DNA of 58,927 nt from Intoshia linei (lineage: Eukaryota; Orthonectida; Rhopaluridae): contig LWCA01000078.1 of assembly GCA_001642005.1 (NCBI GenBank), forward strand, positions 1 to 58,927, in the 5' to 3' direction. Positions 11,881-23,800 of the stretch are shown in pieces. Each line of letters opens with the position of its first letter. Within the stretch, counting starts at the first letter, position 1. The notes beneath the pieces were generated by a model. That model did no database searches. It saw nothing but the letters and a program-made list of their open reading frames with translations, and was not told the origin of the DNA. The position numbers were made by a program, and so were the translations under genes.

Positions 11881-12579
11881 TCTATTCATCCAATTTTTAA
11901 CTTCTAGTATATTTCGGTTTCACATCCAATGATTATATATAAATCATTCAAAATTTTCAAAAATAATCGAATGGTTTATATAGGGCGTATAACCAAAAAA
12001 ATAGAAATACTTAAATCCAACCATTTTTAATAAAAAACTTATTGGAAAAATCCACTTTTACCAACATGCGATTCTAAAACACGCTCTCTTTTTATTTTGT
12101 ATATTGAATTAGATTGCCTTTTTTCATGTATATTTTGTCACAACCGACTAGTTATTCGAACACGGTTCAAAGCATAAACATTAAAACTTCAGCAATAAAT
12201 ACATTTAACTAAGTTTGTCAAATTTCGTCAGCACCATATGAAGACGATCTTCGAACCATGTTACAGAACTGTCCCAAGTTTGAATATTTTTCTAATTGGT
12301 TGTCAAACTTTTTTTAACAGTCCCCTCTTCACTAGTCACAGATTTATTAACTCTCACCTTCGCAATAAATTACCGCTGTCACCCACTGTAAGAAACCCTG
12401 GTTTAATTATTGGAAGGTCAATTATATTTAGTTGAAAGGTTGATAACTAATAATATGTAATATGTTATCAAAACGGAATGGTTTGAAGGCATTTCAAAAA
12501 ATTAAAAATCGTTTTCTAGTAGAATAATTTACAAAATTGTAAATGTTACAATTTCGTGAAAACTAAATCATGCGTGTTA

Positions 12580-12650
12580 TATTCTTCATATGCAGTAGTT
12601 GGAAAATATAGAAATTCTAACAAATTGAAAATGTTACCACACGAATAGTT
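12580..12650 (+). repeat. GCAGTAGTTGGAAAATATAG repeat
   Basis: GCGTGTTATATTCTTCATAT, then GCAGTAGTTGGAAAATATAG, then AAATTCTAACAAATT recurs almost unchanged at 17.81-17.89 kb and inverted at 9.0 kb. Confidence 0.7.
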
Positions 12651-13588
12651 TTAAAAGATTATAATAAGGATTAATTTGCAATCAATTTTAAAATTCTATT
12701 AATTAAATTATATGCCTTAATAAAAAAATTATCTAGGACAATCTTATGTAGTGGTTATCAGAAGTGAGAGAGGCACCAAGGGTTTTTGGTAATTTTCAAG
12801 AAAATCGAAAAAATTTCAGAAGGAAATCAATCATATTTCAATTTAGATAAGCAAATATTACTGATTAAAATTCTTTTATATTCGACAAAGATTTCTACAT
12901 TAGAGATGTTAATTAAAAAATGATATTTTTGGAGAAGACTCATTGATTCAAAAATATGGTTAAAATCATTGTTATACCAGGCTGTGTGGAATCATTGAAT
13001 AGTAATAACATTTACATTTTGATCCAATTTAACCTTGAAACGGTACATTCTATTTCAAAAGAAGTCAATAGACTTTATTGGATTTTTTATACACGCCTTA
13101 AAGCATGAATGTTATACTTTCATAAATAAAAATCATTCAACAGCGGCCTGTAACTACATTTAAGAATGAACACGATCTCTTAAAATCTCTAATGTGAACT
13201 TTACATCGTTTTGTAGAAATCTAATGTTTATTCGTTACTATTTGTATGATATTTGAAAATATGATTTAAAAAACCAACTCCACTCTTGATTTAATATATT
13301 TAATGTTACAAAAATTATAATTACATGATAGTACATACATGTATAAAATAAAATTATATTTGAAATAGGTAAGATAACAGTTGTTCGAATTGATAAACAT
13401 TTAAGATTATAACCGGAGATTGAAAATTTGAATCAATAATAAATCAACTACAATAGTATATCACTTCTTTATTTATATTTTAATTATTTTAAGCAGACTA
13501 TTTCCACTTTATACTCTAAAGAGCTTGATATAAAAATTTTATTGACTTATGTAAAAAATTAAATCGTATCATCTTATAATATTCTAGG

Positions 13589-13745
13589 TTGACTGTTATG
13601 TACTACGTACAAACAGCACCTAGTTCTGCCAAGGGCATATTTTTATTCTACCAAAAACATAAATTCACGTTGAAAATATAATTGAAAATCCTACTATTCA
13701 CTATTATCAATCTTTCAAAAGAGTGGTTCCCAAACTTGTTTCAGG
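13589..13745 (+). repeat. AACAGCACCTAG repeat ending in a hAT-like terminus
   Basis: A 155-bp unit opens TTGACTGTTATGTACTACGT, continues ACAAACAGCACCTAGTTCTG and closes GAGTGGTTCCCAAACTTGTT. The copy at 19.74-19.9 kb matches along its whole length; partial copies lie at 3.95 kb (reverse) and 44.6 kb. Confidence 0.75.
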
Positions 13746-13834
13746 TGGAACCATCATATCACATTAATTTTTACTTTAAAGTGAAATATTTCATCTTAAT
13801 TTTTTAACTTTCATTTTTTGATTTATTAGACAGA

Positions 13835-13885
13835 ATGTGTCTATATTGAGTATTTGTCTATATTGAGTATATCTATATTGATATA
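13835..13885. repeat. short tandem repeat TCTATATTGAGTAT
   Basis: Three to four imperfect copies of a unit containing CTATATTGAGTAT lie side by side. The preceding motif GACAGAATGTGT recurs at about 13990. Confidence 0.6.
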
Positions 13886-14727
13886 TATTGAGTGTCTGAA
13901 TTATGCAATCTTAATTTTTTGTTTGTTAACATTTGTGTAAAGAAATTAAAAAAAAATTGTTATCCCATTTTTTTAATTTAATTTTTTTAGACAGAATGTG
14001 TGTATAATATTAAAAATAAAGTAAAAACAGTCCAATCCTAAAAATAAATAGCATAAATTCCAAAAAAAATAAAATTATCAAAACCTATTTTATTATTTTC
14101 AATGTGATGTTATATATTCAGTACCAATTTAATAACTACTTAAAAATACCAATTATTTATCAATAATTAACTGAATCTTCACTTTATAAACATATTTCAG
14201 GCAAATTTTACCAATATTGCTTAGATTCCATATTTTTAAAAATCATTTTGCTCGCTACATACAGACTAAAATAAGGCTCACTGTTTTAGAACAATTTTAT
14301 AGCTTATAAAAAACGAAGAGTATTGTATTTTAATAGTGACACTTTCAATTGTTCACTTTGAATAATATTTCAAAATTATTTTATGAAATAGTTTTGCTTT
14401 TATTTTTTGAAATTATAAATTATTTAATTTTCATGAAGTGAAAATTTCAATAAAATTAGTGTAAAAATTTTTTAAAAATGATTAGTCTCGTAAGGGTTAA
14501 GGATTCGTAAAATTGAAATTTTCACATAAGGGTTTGTGAAAATGAATTTTTCTCTTTAAGGTTGGTAAATAAATTGAAAAGTGGATTTTTAGTATAAATG
14601 GTTGGGTTTAAGTAAAAATGGTTGGGTTTAAAAATATTCTCATTATTAATTATATGAAATGATCTGCAAATTTTAGGTTAAGTGGAATGAAAATCAAAAT
14701 ATTTTAAGTTTGTCATTTGTTGTAATG

Positions 14728-14935
14728 CAGTGGTTTCCAGTTCAAATAGTTTACGGCCCCCTTTAAAAATATTGTAAAAAAAAGGATTTTTTTATTGAGG
14801 GTTTGTAAAATTTCATTTTTTATTTTGGATTTTGGACTAGGAAGTTGTTGCTTATAAAATTTATTAAAATATGATTTTTCAAAATACTATTGGAAAAAGA
14901 AGATATTTACCTTAATTTTGGTACATTCAAATGCT
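14728..14935. mobile_element. hAT MITE fragment, TTTTACCAACCCTTAAGG family
   Basis: Begins CAGTGGTTTCCAGTTCAAAT, then TAGTTTACGGCCCCC, followed by family-specific interior (GAGGGTTTGTAAAATTTC, GACTAGGAAGTTGTTGCTTA). The other end was not found. Related interior sequence also lies just before it at 14500-14640. Confidence 0.6.
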
Positions 14936-15403
14936 TAACTTTGAGTATTATCAAATGAGGAGAAATGAAATGTAGTATTAACAAGGGATGTTTAAAGAGA
15001 CGGTATATCATTTTGACAAAGAATAAAGACATACATCAAGGTTTTATGAATAATAAAAACAGTGTAGCTTCGTGTCAATAATTTAAATTCCTGAGTTGTG
15101 CGCAAAACAAGACTTTGCGAAACACTGTGTGACCTTATCAAACTAAATTAATTGACCTTGAATAAAACTACATATCTAATTCATTTTTGATAGAAATCCA
15201 GAATTTGATGTACCAATTACCACCTATATGAATTCATAAAAATATTTATCACCTAATTTTACGAATAGTTCGCAATGATATTATACTGGACCAAATAATG
15301 AACCCATTTGATTGAATTCATGGTTTTACTTTGAATGTTATTAATTTTAGAATATAGTGGCTACCGCGAGCTGCAAATTAAATAAATTTTAATTTTAAAA
15401 TGA

Positions 15404-15704
15404 TCAAGAATAGTAATTTTCTGGTTCTTTGTCATTTTCTGGTTTTTCGTCATTCCAAGAAATATAATTTTTATCTAATTTTCATAACAAATACACCATT
15501 TAAAATTTATAAAATACCATCTTCGTCGTTTTCGTATGGTTCTAAAATGTATTTTATTTATATAAATTAAGAATTATTTAAATAATATGTTAAAATTACT
15601 TTCTAAAAATAAAAATTGTACAAAATGCAGGTATTATTATTAAAATTAATAATATTACCGGTGGAAATATCACACAGGGATCGGTATAAAGAGGGTGGTT
15701 TCAT
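15404..15704 (-). CDS. micro-gene copy B, 46-residue acidic protein, unknown family
   Basis: Three exons (15659-15704, 15518-15541, 15404-15474) total 141 bases and read ATG to TGA through two phase-1 GT-AG introns. The product begins MKPPSLYRSLCDIST, continues EPYENDED, then DKNYISWNDEKPENDKEP and ENYYS. It is the clear paralogue of copy A, 4.06 kb away on the same strand. First exons are the same length (46 bases) and split the same Glu codon, and the second intron begins GGTATTTT after a GAT codon in both. Codon differences in exon 1 are mostly silent. The product is Asp/Glu/Asn-rich with no signal peptide or membrane segment. Function unknown; expression cannot be judged from sequence. 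Confidence 0.6.
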
Positions 15705-15770
15705 GATTTGGTTTTATTTATATGTTTCAGTTAACCCACATTATCTAATTTCTAAATAAGCTAATGAGCT

Positions 15771-15900
15771 ATTATGTGCGCGACTGACGAAATTGCAACG
15801 GTAAATATTTATATATAATATATTAGTCTTTATACACTGCGTATTTGTATTTTTGACATTTATTTAAATAGATACTATCTATCTAACTTGATTTTGGCTA
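15771..15900 (-). promoter_or_regulatory. conserved block upstream of micro-gene B
   Basis: ATTATGTGCGCGACTGACG followed by AAATTGCAACGGTAAATAT (about 67-105 bp above the ATG) aligns with the block above copy A, and TATCTAACTTGATTTTGGC near 15880-15898 aligns with the second patch there. Confidence 0.35.
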
Positions 15901-16904
15901 TTGCATTTAATTTGGAAACGTGACAATTTTTTTAATAAATAATTACAAAAAATTATAATATTCGCGTTCAATTTTTAAAGTATTAAACGATAGCAAAGTA
16001 AAAAAAATTGATCGAATAGTTGCAAAATGCAATGTTCCATAGTAAGGAATCCGTACATATCATGAATCATGATTAGTATTTGCTAAAGCTTTGCTGTTAT
16101 TGATAATTTAGAAACTTTACTTGATTAAATTTTACTTCAAATTGAGAATATATCCAAAATGGAGTTAAATTAGATTCCAATCAAGAATTGGTTGATTTTT
16201 TCCAAAAATATCAAATATTTTAAAACTTAATGTAAAATTTTTGTTAAATTAGTTTAGAGAATCGGATTTTTTTTATATTGTTAAAATCTCGAATTGTAAA
16301 TTTTAATGTTTTGTTTGATAAACCTTTAGTTACTCATTGTCGTATTTCAAAACTTTGTAAAATGAAACCTAGTCAGGTATCCTTTACTTATATAAATATG
16401 AATGTATGTGTGTGTTACCGTTTATTTAAAAAATTCAATATCTAATACAATTTTTCTCAGGGCGTGTTTGTATCTATTTTTCAGTTTCCAAATTTAAATC
16501 CTTCAGGGTCAAAACCACAATTTGACATTTTGTTTAAAAATAAAATCAACCCAAAAATTTAATAAAACTTAAATTCTGGGACGCGTTTTAAAATCATTAA
16601 CATTGTCATAAATTTCATCCTCACACTATCATGGTCAAAACCATAAAAAAATTATCCTATTTTAAAAAAATGAAACATTACTAAAATTTTATTAAACATA
16701 AAATCTGGTATAGTTTTTAAAATCATAAGCATTATTATAAATATCAACATCAAAAAAGTTCATTTTCATGATCAAAATCCCAGATTACTTTTTTTAAAAA
16801 AATAAAAATAGTCCTAGAATTAAAAAATTTTTATAAAAGTGTAAGTTAAGAAAATGAGCATATTCATGTCGTTCAAATAGATAAACCACCAAGTAAAATT
16901 GGCT

Positions 16905-17402
16905 AACATTCAGTCTAGCGACATAATCATAGATTTTGCTAATTAACCATATTATTGATTTTTTCATCCAATTTTTAAAAATTTTAAAGATAATTTTGGA
17001 ATCATAATTTGGTAGGGTTTTATACACATTTAGGGAATATTTTTAAAATTTTAAAATATCTTTAAAAAATGAATAAACAAATGTTCCCTTAAAACCCTTC
17101 ACAATTTTTGTCGAAAAAGTATCATAAAAATCGTTAAAAATTGGATTAAAAAAAAAAAATTGTTCCGTTATACCCTTCAAAATTTTGACCGAATAATTAT
17201 CATAAAAATCTTTAATAATTTGGTAAAAAAATTGTTCTTTTAAAAACTCAACCAAATTTTGGACCCAAAATTATCTTCAAATTCTTTTAAAATTGGTGAA
17301 AAAATTTTCCCTAAAGAAAACTACAAATATTTCTCAAAATAATCAATAATACATGTATGATAAATTAGTAAAATCGATGATTATATCGCTCTATAGAATG
17401 GA
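16905..17402. mobile_element. MITE with long inverted repeats, GCGACATAATCAT family
   Basis: The left end CATTCAGTCTAGCGACATAA, then TCATAGATTTTGCTAATTAA, is mirrored at the right end, whose reverse complement starts CCATTCTATAGAGCGATATA, then ATCATCGATTTTACTAATT. The interior is a chain of ACCAAATTTTGG / CCCTTAAAACCCTTC units. About 500 bp, no coding capacity. Superfamily not determined. Confidence 0.65.
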
Positions 17403-17809
17403 CGTCCTACAATTAACTGTTAAAATTAATATATAAAAATTAACCGCGATCCCTCTATCAGAATCTATGACCCACATAGGATTTTTATGAATACCTTTGA
17501 AAATTAAAATTTCAAAATCGCATATTCCTCAATATTTATATTTTGGCAAAAACATTCCTGAACCGATGTCATTTAGGTAATGTAAGATAATTAAAACTTT
17601 GTTTCAACACTTAGTTTTAATTTTCACGAAAATACACATGCAAATATCAATTAGTGGTTTTTTTAATTTGCTAAGAAATGATATACAGTAAATTCTCCAA
17701 CGATGAACATTAAAATATGAAATTAAAAAGAATGTTCAATACCCAATGTAGAAGAGAAGAAAATTTACATTTATTAACCAATTTAAGAATCCATATGTCC
17801 CTTATCTTT

Positions 17810-17885
17810 TAAGATTATGCGTGTTATGTACTTCATATGCAGTAGTTGGAAAATATAGAAATTCTAACAAATTTCAAATTTTACC
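17810..17885 (+). repeat. GCAGTAGTTGGAAAATATAG repeat
   Basis: Near-identical to 12580-12650, including the flanking GCGTGTTATGTACTTCATAT. Confidence 0.7.
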
Positions 17886-18175
17886 ATACGAATAATGTTA
17901 TTTGTACTGGTGAGATTATACTTTTTGAAATCAAATTTTGAAATTTCTGTAAAACTGGTCGGTGTTAAAGTTGAATTAATGCAAAAAATCAAATAAAATG
18001 TAAAAATTGATTTATTTTAGTTAATCTAATTAACTTCGTAAAATTTGTAACATAAATTTGAGGATATGTTTAATGTCATAATACTATAGTAAATAATAAT
18101 TAGCGCCAAATTTTAAATATTAGAGAACAGGTATAATCATATAAATTTACACATTTAAGATTATCTGTTCATTTA

Positions 18176-20870
18176 ATGGTATGATGTTGTTATAATTAAT
18201 TGTACTGATTTTTTAAATTAAAAGAGTTCAACTGCAAAGAAAAGAAGAGGACTTAGTAATGATGAAAAACGGTCGAGAACTGTCAAATTTTTACAAAACA
18301 AGGTAAGTTTTAAAAATCGGACTTTTATGTTTTTTAATTAAAATTGTGAATAAAAAATTTGTCTAGTAGAGTTCTGTGCAACATTGTGAACATTTGTTCT
18401 TTATAATCTTTACTACATTACTAACAAGGTAAGTAATGCAAGTAAATGTTTTTGTTTGTGTCCTAATTTATGGTTCCCGATTCAAACAGTGTACGGGCCC
18501 TCATTTAAATTTTTTTTGAAAACAAAAGAATCATGAAATATAAAACATTTATTAAAAAATTAAAGGTTATTTATCATAAAATATGATAGAATTGTGTTTT
18601 TCAAAAATAAATTGGAAAAAAGAGATTTAAGGGTTGGTAAATTTGGGTTTTTATTTTTGGTTTTAGATTGGGAAGTTGTTGCTCATAAGATTTGGTTAAA
18701 TCGGATTTTTCCCTGGTTTGAAATGGTATTTTTTATTGAATTTTATTAATGGTGGGTAAAATTTGGATTTTTTAAATAATGCTATAGCGGTCATCTAGGC
18801 TTTGGGATAAATTCCCAACATCTGGCAACTCTGTAATAAATATTATAAATTCTCCTATAAAAATAAACAAAAGTTGATAAATTTTTTTTTATATATTTTA
18901 TTTTAATCTCACAGACCCCAGGTATATAGTTTTGGACCTAAACAGTCCAGGGATCTCAATCGGGAACCATTGGTCAAATTGATTTAAAAATGCAATTTAT
19001 AGGTCAGTTTTTTTTTGGATAATGAAATAAGATTAATTTGATTGTTCAAGTGCAAAAACGCAAATTACTGTTTTTATTATCCAATATTTTTGAACCATGT
19101 AAAACATGTCACTGTTTTTTTTTAGGGTAAAAATTTAATATAATAGTAAAATTACTAATTAAAATATCACATGTTTTAGATCTTCAATTATAAAAATATG
19201 TATATTGTTAAAATCAGAAAAATTAGCTGATTATTTTAATATATGTTACATTAAGTTTCTTTTTACCATGTTGGACAGTGTTATATAAGTAAGGATTAAT
19301 TATATTATATAATTATATTATTTTAAAAATTTTGAAAAATATCGATTTATTGAGAGGTTGTGCTCTATAGGAAATTTTCAAAACTTAATTTCTTTATACT
19401 AAAATCTTAGGATGAATGTTTTCAATTGAAAGATTTGGAAAAATTACTTTCTAAATACGAAGGCATAAATTCCATGAAAGTAAAAGAAATTTTAAAATCT
19501 CTTGTAGACGATGACATGATTGAATCTGATAAAGTTGGAATGTCAAATTATTTTTGGTGTTTTAAAGCCAAAAAAGTTGAAAAGGTTAAAAATTTTAATT
19601 CTTACATTAGGTTTTAACAAAATTTTTGTTAACGTTATCTTCAACACATGACAAAAAATATGTCTCTTACCGTCGCCTTAAATATACCATATAATGTTTT
19701 AAACCATATATTTTATGTCGATTATATATTATGACTTGGTTGACTGTTATGTACTACATACAAACAGCACCTAGTTCTGGCGAGGGCCCATTTTTATTCA
19801 ACTAAAAAAATAAATTCACGTTGAAAATCTAACTTATAAAGCATACTATTTACTATTATCAATCCTTTAAAGGAGTAGTTCCCAAACTTGTTTCAGGTAA
19901 ATTGTTAATGCAAACATTTGAAAAATATTGGTTGACAATATTTTTCAAAAAAAGGACAATTGGACTTTTGTTCCTTTTGATCCGTAAGATGTGAGTTTGG
20001 GAGGTTGAAATTTATGTTACTAAAACCCGGAAAAAAACTTTAATAGAAATGTGGACTATATAAAATTCTAAGACCGGTAGTTATTGAAATAAACGATAAC
20101 ACACAGACAAAAAAATCATATATATTTCAATTTATTTTGTTGTAAAATTATATTTAGTTAATTACTCTCAAGGAAAAATATACCAAATCAATAGAAGAAA
20201 AAGAATGCGAATTGAAAAATATTTCGGAAAAGATTGATAGTAAAAAGAATCTATGTCAAGATTCCGTAATTTTTGAAAACTTAACAATATACAGTGCAAT
20301 CAAAAAATATTTGATAATTTTTCTAATAATTATTTATAGATAATATAATAATAACCAGGTGGTTAACATACACACTAAGGCTATCCCTATTTAAACATAA
20401 AAACTGTATTATATTTGTAGAAAATAGAACATTAAAAAAGTTTAAAAAAAATAAAATATATATTGTGAAAATGGCTAATTGACTTTGAAAAATAATTTAC
20501 ATTAACTATTTGTACGTTTGTACGTTCACTAGATAAAACATAAATTGACAAATTTGTAGGAAAACCGTACCGACATTTTGACAAATCTTGGCAAAAATAA
20601 TGAAAAATTAGAAGAAATTACTAAAGAAATCAATACATATGAAAAAAATGACCCAGGTAAAATTAACGCATTGAAACAGGAGAACGCAGAAAAAGTAACA
20701 GAAATTAACAACACTACGGGTATAATTTGTGTATTTTAATATAATTAATGTTAATAAATTTAGACAACATATTTGCTTTGGTTTCATGGTCCACTAAAAA
20801 ATTTGGTTTTCTTTCAAAAGACATGTATAAAAATTTTGCGATTCCCACTGATCTTGATTATGTAGAATAG
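18176..20870 (+). CDS. MND1: meiotic nuclear division protein 1 homologue
   Basis: Exons 18176-18178, 18225-18302, 19411-19584, 20173-20265, 20560-20719 and 20764-20870 give exactly 204 codons plus stop; human MND1 has 205. The product opens [20 protein letters not shown], followed by the winged-helix stretch [19 protein letters not shown] and [20 protein letters not shown], then a coiled coil, and ends DNIFALVSW...K-FGF...[11 protein letters not shown]. All are family signatures. MND1 pairs with HOP2/PSMC3IP and stimulates DMC1/RAD51 strand exchange in meiosis. The proposed first exon is just the ATG, followed directly by GTATGATG; that start is inference, since exon 2 is open and lacks an ATG. 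Introns 2-4 are enlarged by repeats. Confidence 0.92.
18471..18972. mobile_element. hAT MITE, TTTTACCAACCCTTAAGG family, reverse
   Basis: Starts TGGTTCCCGATTCAAACAGT, then GTACGGGCCCTC, and ends GATCTCAATCGGGAACCATT. The interior contains GGGAAGTTGTTGCTCATAAG and GCGGTCATCTAGGCTTTGGG, found in the copies at 21.6 and 35.05 kb. It lies in MND1 intron 2. Confidence 0.7.
19738..19905 (+). repeat. AACAGCACCTAG repeat
   Basis: Collinear with 13589-13745, from GGTTGACTGTTATGTACTAC to GTTCCCAAACTTGTTTCAGG. It lies in MND1 intron 3 and is followed immediately by the AAAAATATTGGTTGA repeat. Confidence 0.75.
19912..20095 (+). repeat. AAAAATATTGGTTGA repeat, diverged copy
   Basis: AACATTTGAAAAATATTGGT, then TGACAATATTTTTC, with a more diverged downstream part (GTGAGTTTGGGAGGTTGAAA), corresponds to 30.73 and 50.98 kb. 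Confidence 0.5.
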
Positions 20871-23800
20871 TAAATTTGTTATAAAAATTATATTAATTAT
20901 GTATGAAATGTTTATTTTGTTTCAATTGATTCATATTACTGTGTAATAATTACAATTTATTAAAAACTTTGCATTTAAAAGTAATATTTCTTTACAGTTG
21001 CATAAAGTTTTTGTTTGTCTATTTTTAGTATATTAATATATTCTCGGTTGATTAGCTTTTTAAATAGATTATCTTAAATTTTGTTTATTTCGATTTTACT
21101 GTTTCAGTCTATCAGGTGTGATCATTGATCACATATCATAATATGTTAAGTTATTTACAAAATAATCAACTTTCAATTTTATCCAAAATTGAGTATAAAA
21201 GATTTTAAAATGATGTTATCATTTTGCATAGTGTCATTTTTAAACAAATCAAAAATATTTCAATATGGGATCATTGATAATAATATGACAGTAATCCACT
21301 ATTCACTTTAAAATTCAATAAAATTATTGTGTCATTATTTCAAAAACATGTTGAATTGATATCAATAATAGATTTAATTTTTAACAATTATTTTTGAATA
21401 AGTTTCTGTTTGTTATTTTCGCCTAATTTATTTAAATAAATAGGTTAAATATTAATATACTTATCTTTTATTTTAACTTATTAATGTTCATAATATTATT
21501 AAGACGTAAAAATTAAATTTTTTCACAATTTAAAAATTTGACTAAAAGTTTAATACACAAAAATATTGTATAACTAGAGTTACCAACTATCCTTTAATTA
21601 AATGAAAATTATTTAATATTTTCATTTTTTGGAGTTATTCTTTAAAAAGTGTCATGTTTTTTAATTTAAAATTACGTCCTTTAAAAATTTCATTTATTTA
21701 TTTAAATATTTATTTTTTACACAAAGAAGACATGAAATATAAAACATTTATGGAAAAAATAAAGGTTCTTTAAGATCTTAAGGATCATAAGATTTGGTAA
21801 AATAGTGTTTATCAAAAAAAAGGCAACTTTTCACTTAAGGGTTGGTAAAATTTGGATTGTTAATTTTGTGGTTTTATTAAGTGGATTTGTCAAAAAAATA
21901 TCGGTAAAAGTAGACTTTTCCATGATGGTTTGAAATGTTATTTTTTATTAAAAATTATTAATGGTGGGATAATTGGAATTTTTAAATAATAATATAGCGG
22001 TCGTTTAGGGTTTCGGATAAATTCCCAACGTCTAGCCACACTAATACAATTTAAATATTAAATATTAATAGTTCTCCTATAAAACTAAACAAAAGTTGAT
22101 AAATTATTTTTATATTTTATTTGAATCTCACGGATCCCAGGCATATAGTTTTGAATCTCTAAGGGGTCCATGGACTCCAATCGGTTACTGCTCAAATAAA
22201 TTTCTCTTGAGCCACTTCATTTGCAAGCATCGTTTAATAATAAATACCGATTGTACATTTTTTAAACTACGATTTGCGAAAAATTTGGTGAAAAATATAT
22301 TATTTTTTTAATATACAATAAAATGTATAAACTTTACAATTTTGTATGAATTAGCGGTGGATTTTGATTTAAAGTTAAAAAAATTCATTGTTTTGTTTTG
22401 AAAGTTATAATTTTTAATTGTTTAAAATTATTTTTAAAGGTTTCGGCTCACGTGATCCTCTAGTCGCTTGTTGTACGACGACACTGCTTATTTGGTTTCA
22501 TTTATCCTTATTATCATTATAATAATGATAATACATGTATAATACATAGTGATCCAAACACATGGCGAGTGAGGGCCAAATAATAAATTTTTAAAATTTC
22601 GCAGGCCACATTGAAAAAACTTATACAATTATTTTAGCATTTCTTCCCTCTTAGTTTTTTCTCTCTTGCACTGCTTATTTGGATATCATAAATATTTATT
22701 AAAGTTTTATTAAAATTTTTTATTATTTACATGTTTTACAAAATATATTACTAAATAATTTCGCGGGCCACAGAATTGCATCTGGCTGGCCGCAGGAAAC
22801 AAGCGTACAGACAAAATATTGTTATATTATATAATTATTAACGCACGGTTATGGGCGGTGGAGTTAAAAATTGAAAAACTTAAAATTTACTTTAATTTTA
22901 TTTTTTGTGTCGGTATGGATTGTAATGTACAATTTCTTACAAATGGTACATCGTTACTTTATATCCAATGGTTAATACAAATAATATTGAACATTAACTT
23001 AGATTTGTTAACTTAATATATAGAACATTCGCGATTAGGGGCGTTTAATGAACAATTTTAACAGTAATAACAGGAAACGTTGGCTCGTGTAGGGCTCTAT
23101 CCCAGACTCAAAAACCCCTCAAGCATTTTATTATTAGTACTATATATTTTTTAGTAAACTGATGGGTACACATTGATGATTTTTAGTGACCACTGGTCTA
23201 AGGGTTATGCAAAGAACAGAACTTTGCATCATAATTATAGCCCCGATTTCTTAAATAAACATTGAACGAAGTAGGTCCACTGAACAGATAAATTGTATAT
23301 ATAAGGATTATTAAATATATAATAACTAATTAGATAATACCGTATATAATTTAGTACTTATTTATGTATTTGATATAGGATTAGTGAATATACTAAGATG
23401 TTGTTTTATTTTTTTATCTCACTGTAACCTTATATCAAAACTACACATGTATTTGCATGTGTTAGTAATATAATAATTATTATAATTATATTATTATATT
23501 TGTTTAAGATTTGTTATTTGTATTTAAACATTTCCCGGTTTGATTAAATGTTATGAATATATTATATAGCATTTTTTTAGGTTTTTGAAAAAATAAAAAT
23601 ATTGATTAGGTATATCTAAAATAATGATAGACCTAGACTCAATAAATTGTGAACATTGAAATTTTTGTATCATTTCGGACTTGCTTTATTCAAAGAAAAA
23701 TGCACATATCATATAAATTATGCAAATTTATTTGTAAATATGACATTATAGCGTACAATCTATTCATGTGAGACTCAAATGACCTATATTTTGTTTTTTA

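Larger units (their letters stand above)
11881..15403. other. intergenic DNA between the two micro-genes
   Basis: About 3.5 kb of AT-rich DNA without a convincing gene. It contains a hAT-like terminus (CACTGTAAGAAACCCTG near 12383-12399), the GCAGTAGTTGGAAAATATAG repeat (12580-12650), the AACAGCACCTAG repeat (13589-13745), a short TCTATATTGAGTAT tandem stretch (13835-13885) and a hAT MITE fragment (14728 on). A 65-codon ORF at 12238-12435 overlaps the hAT-like sequence and is not considered a gene. Confidence 0.5.
15901..18175. other. intergenic DNA upstream of MND1
   Basis: No gene recognised. It holds the MITE at 16905-17402 and the GCAGTAGTTGGAAAATATAG repeat at 17810-17885. Minus-strand ORFs of 70-77 codons at 16794-17255 are translations of the MITE interior (low-complexity Phe/Ile/Lys) and are not genes. 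Confidence 0.5.

Noticed and set aside
12238-12435. Plus-strand ORF of 65 codons
   Set aside because: Overlaps a hAT-like terminus (CACTGTAAGAAACCCTG) and its composition is unremarkable; probably repeat-derived.
16794-17255. Two minus-strand ORFs of 70-77 codons
   Set aside because: They translate the internal repeats of the MITE at 16905-17402 into low-complexity Phe/Ile/Lys sequence.
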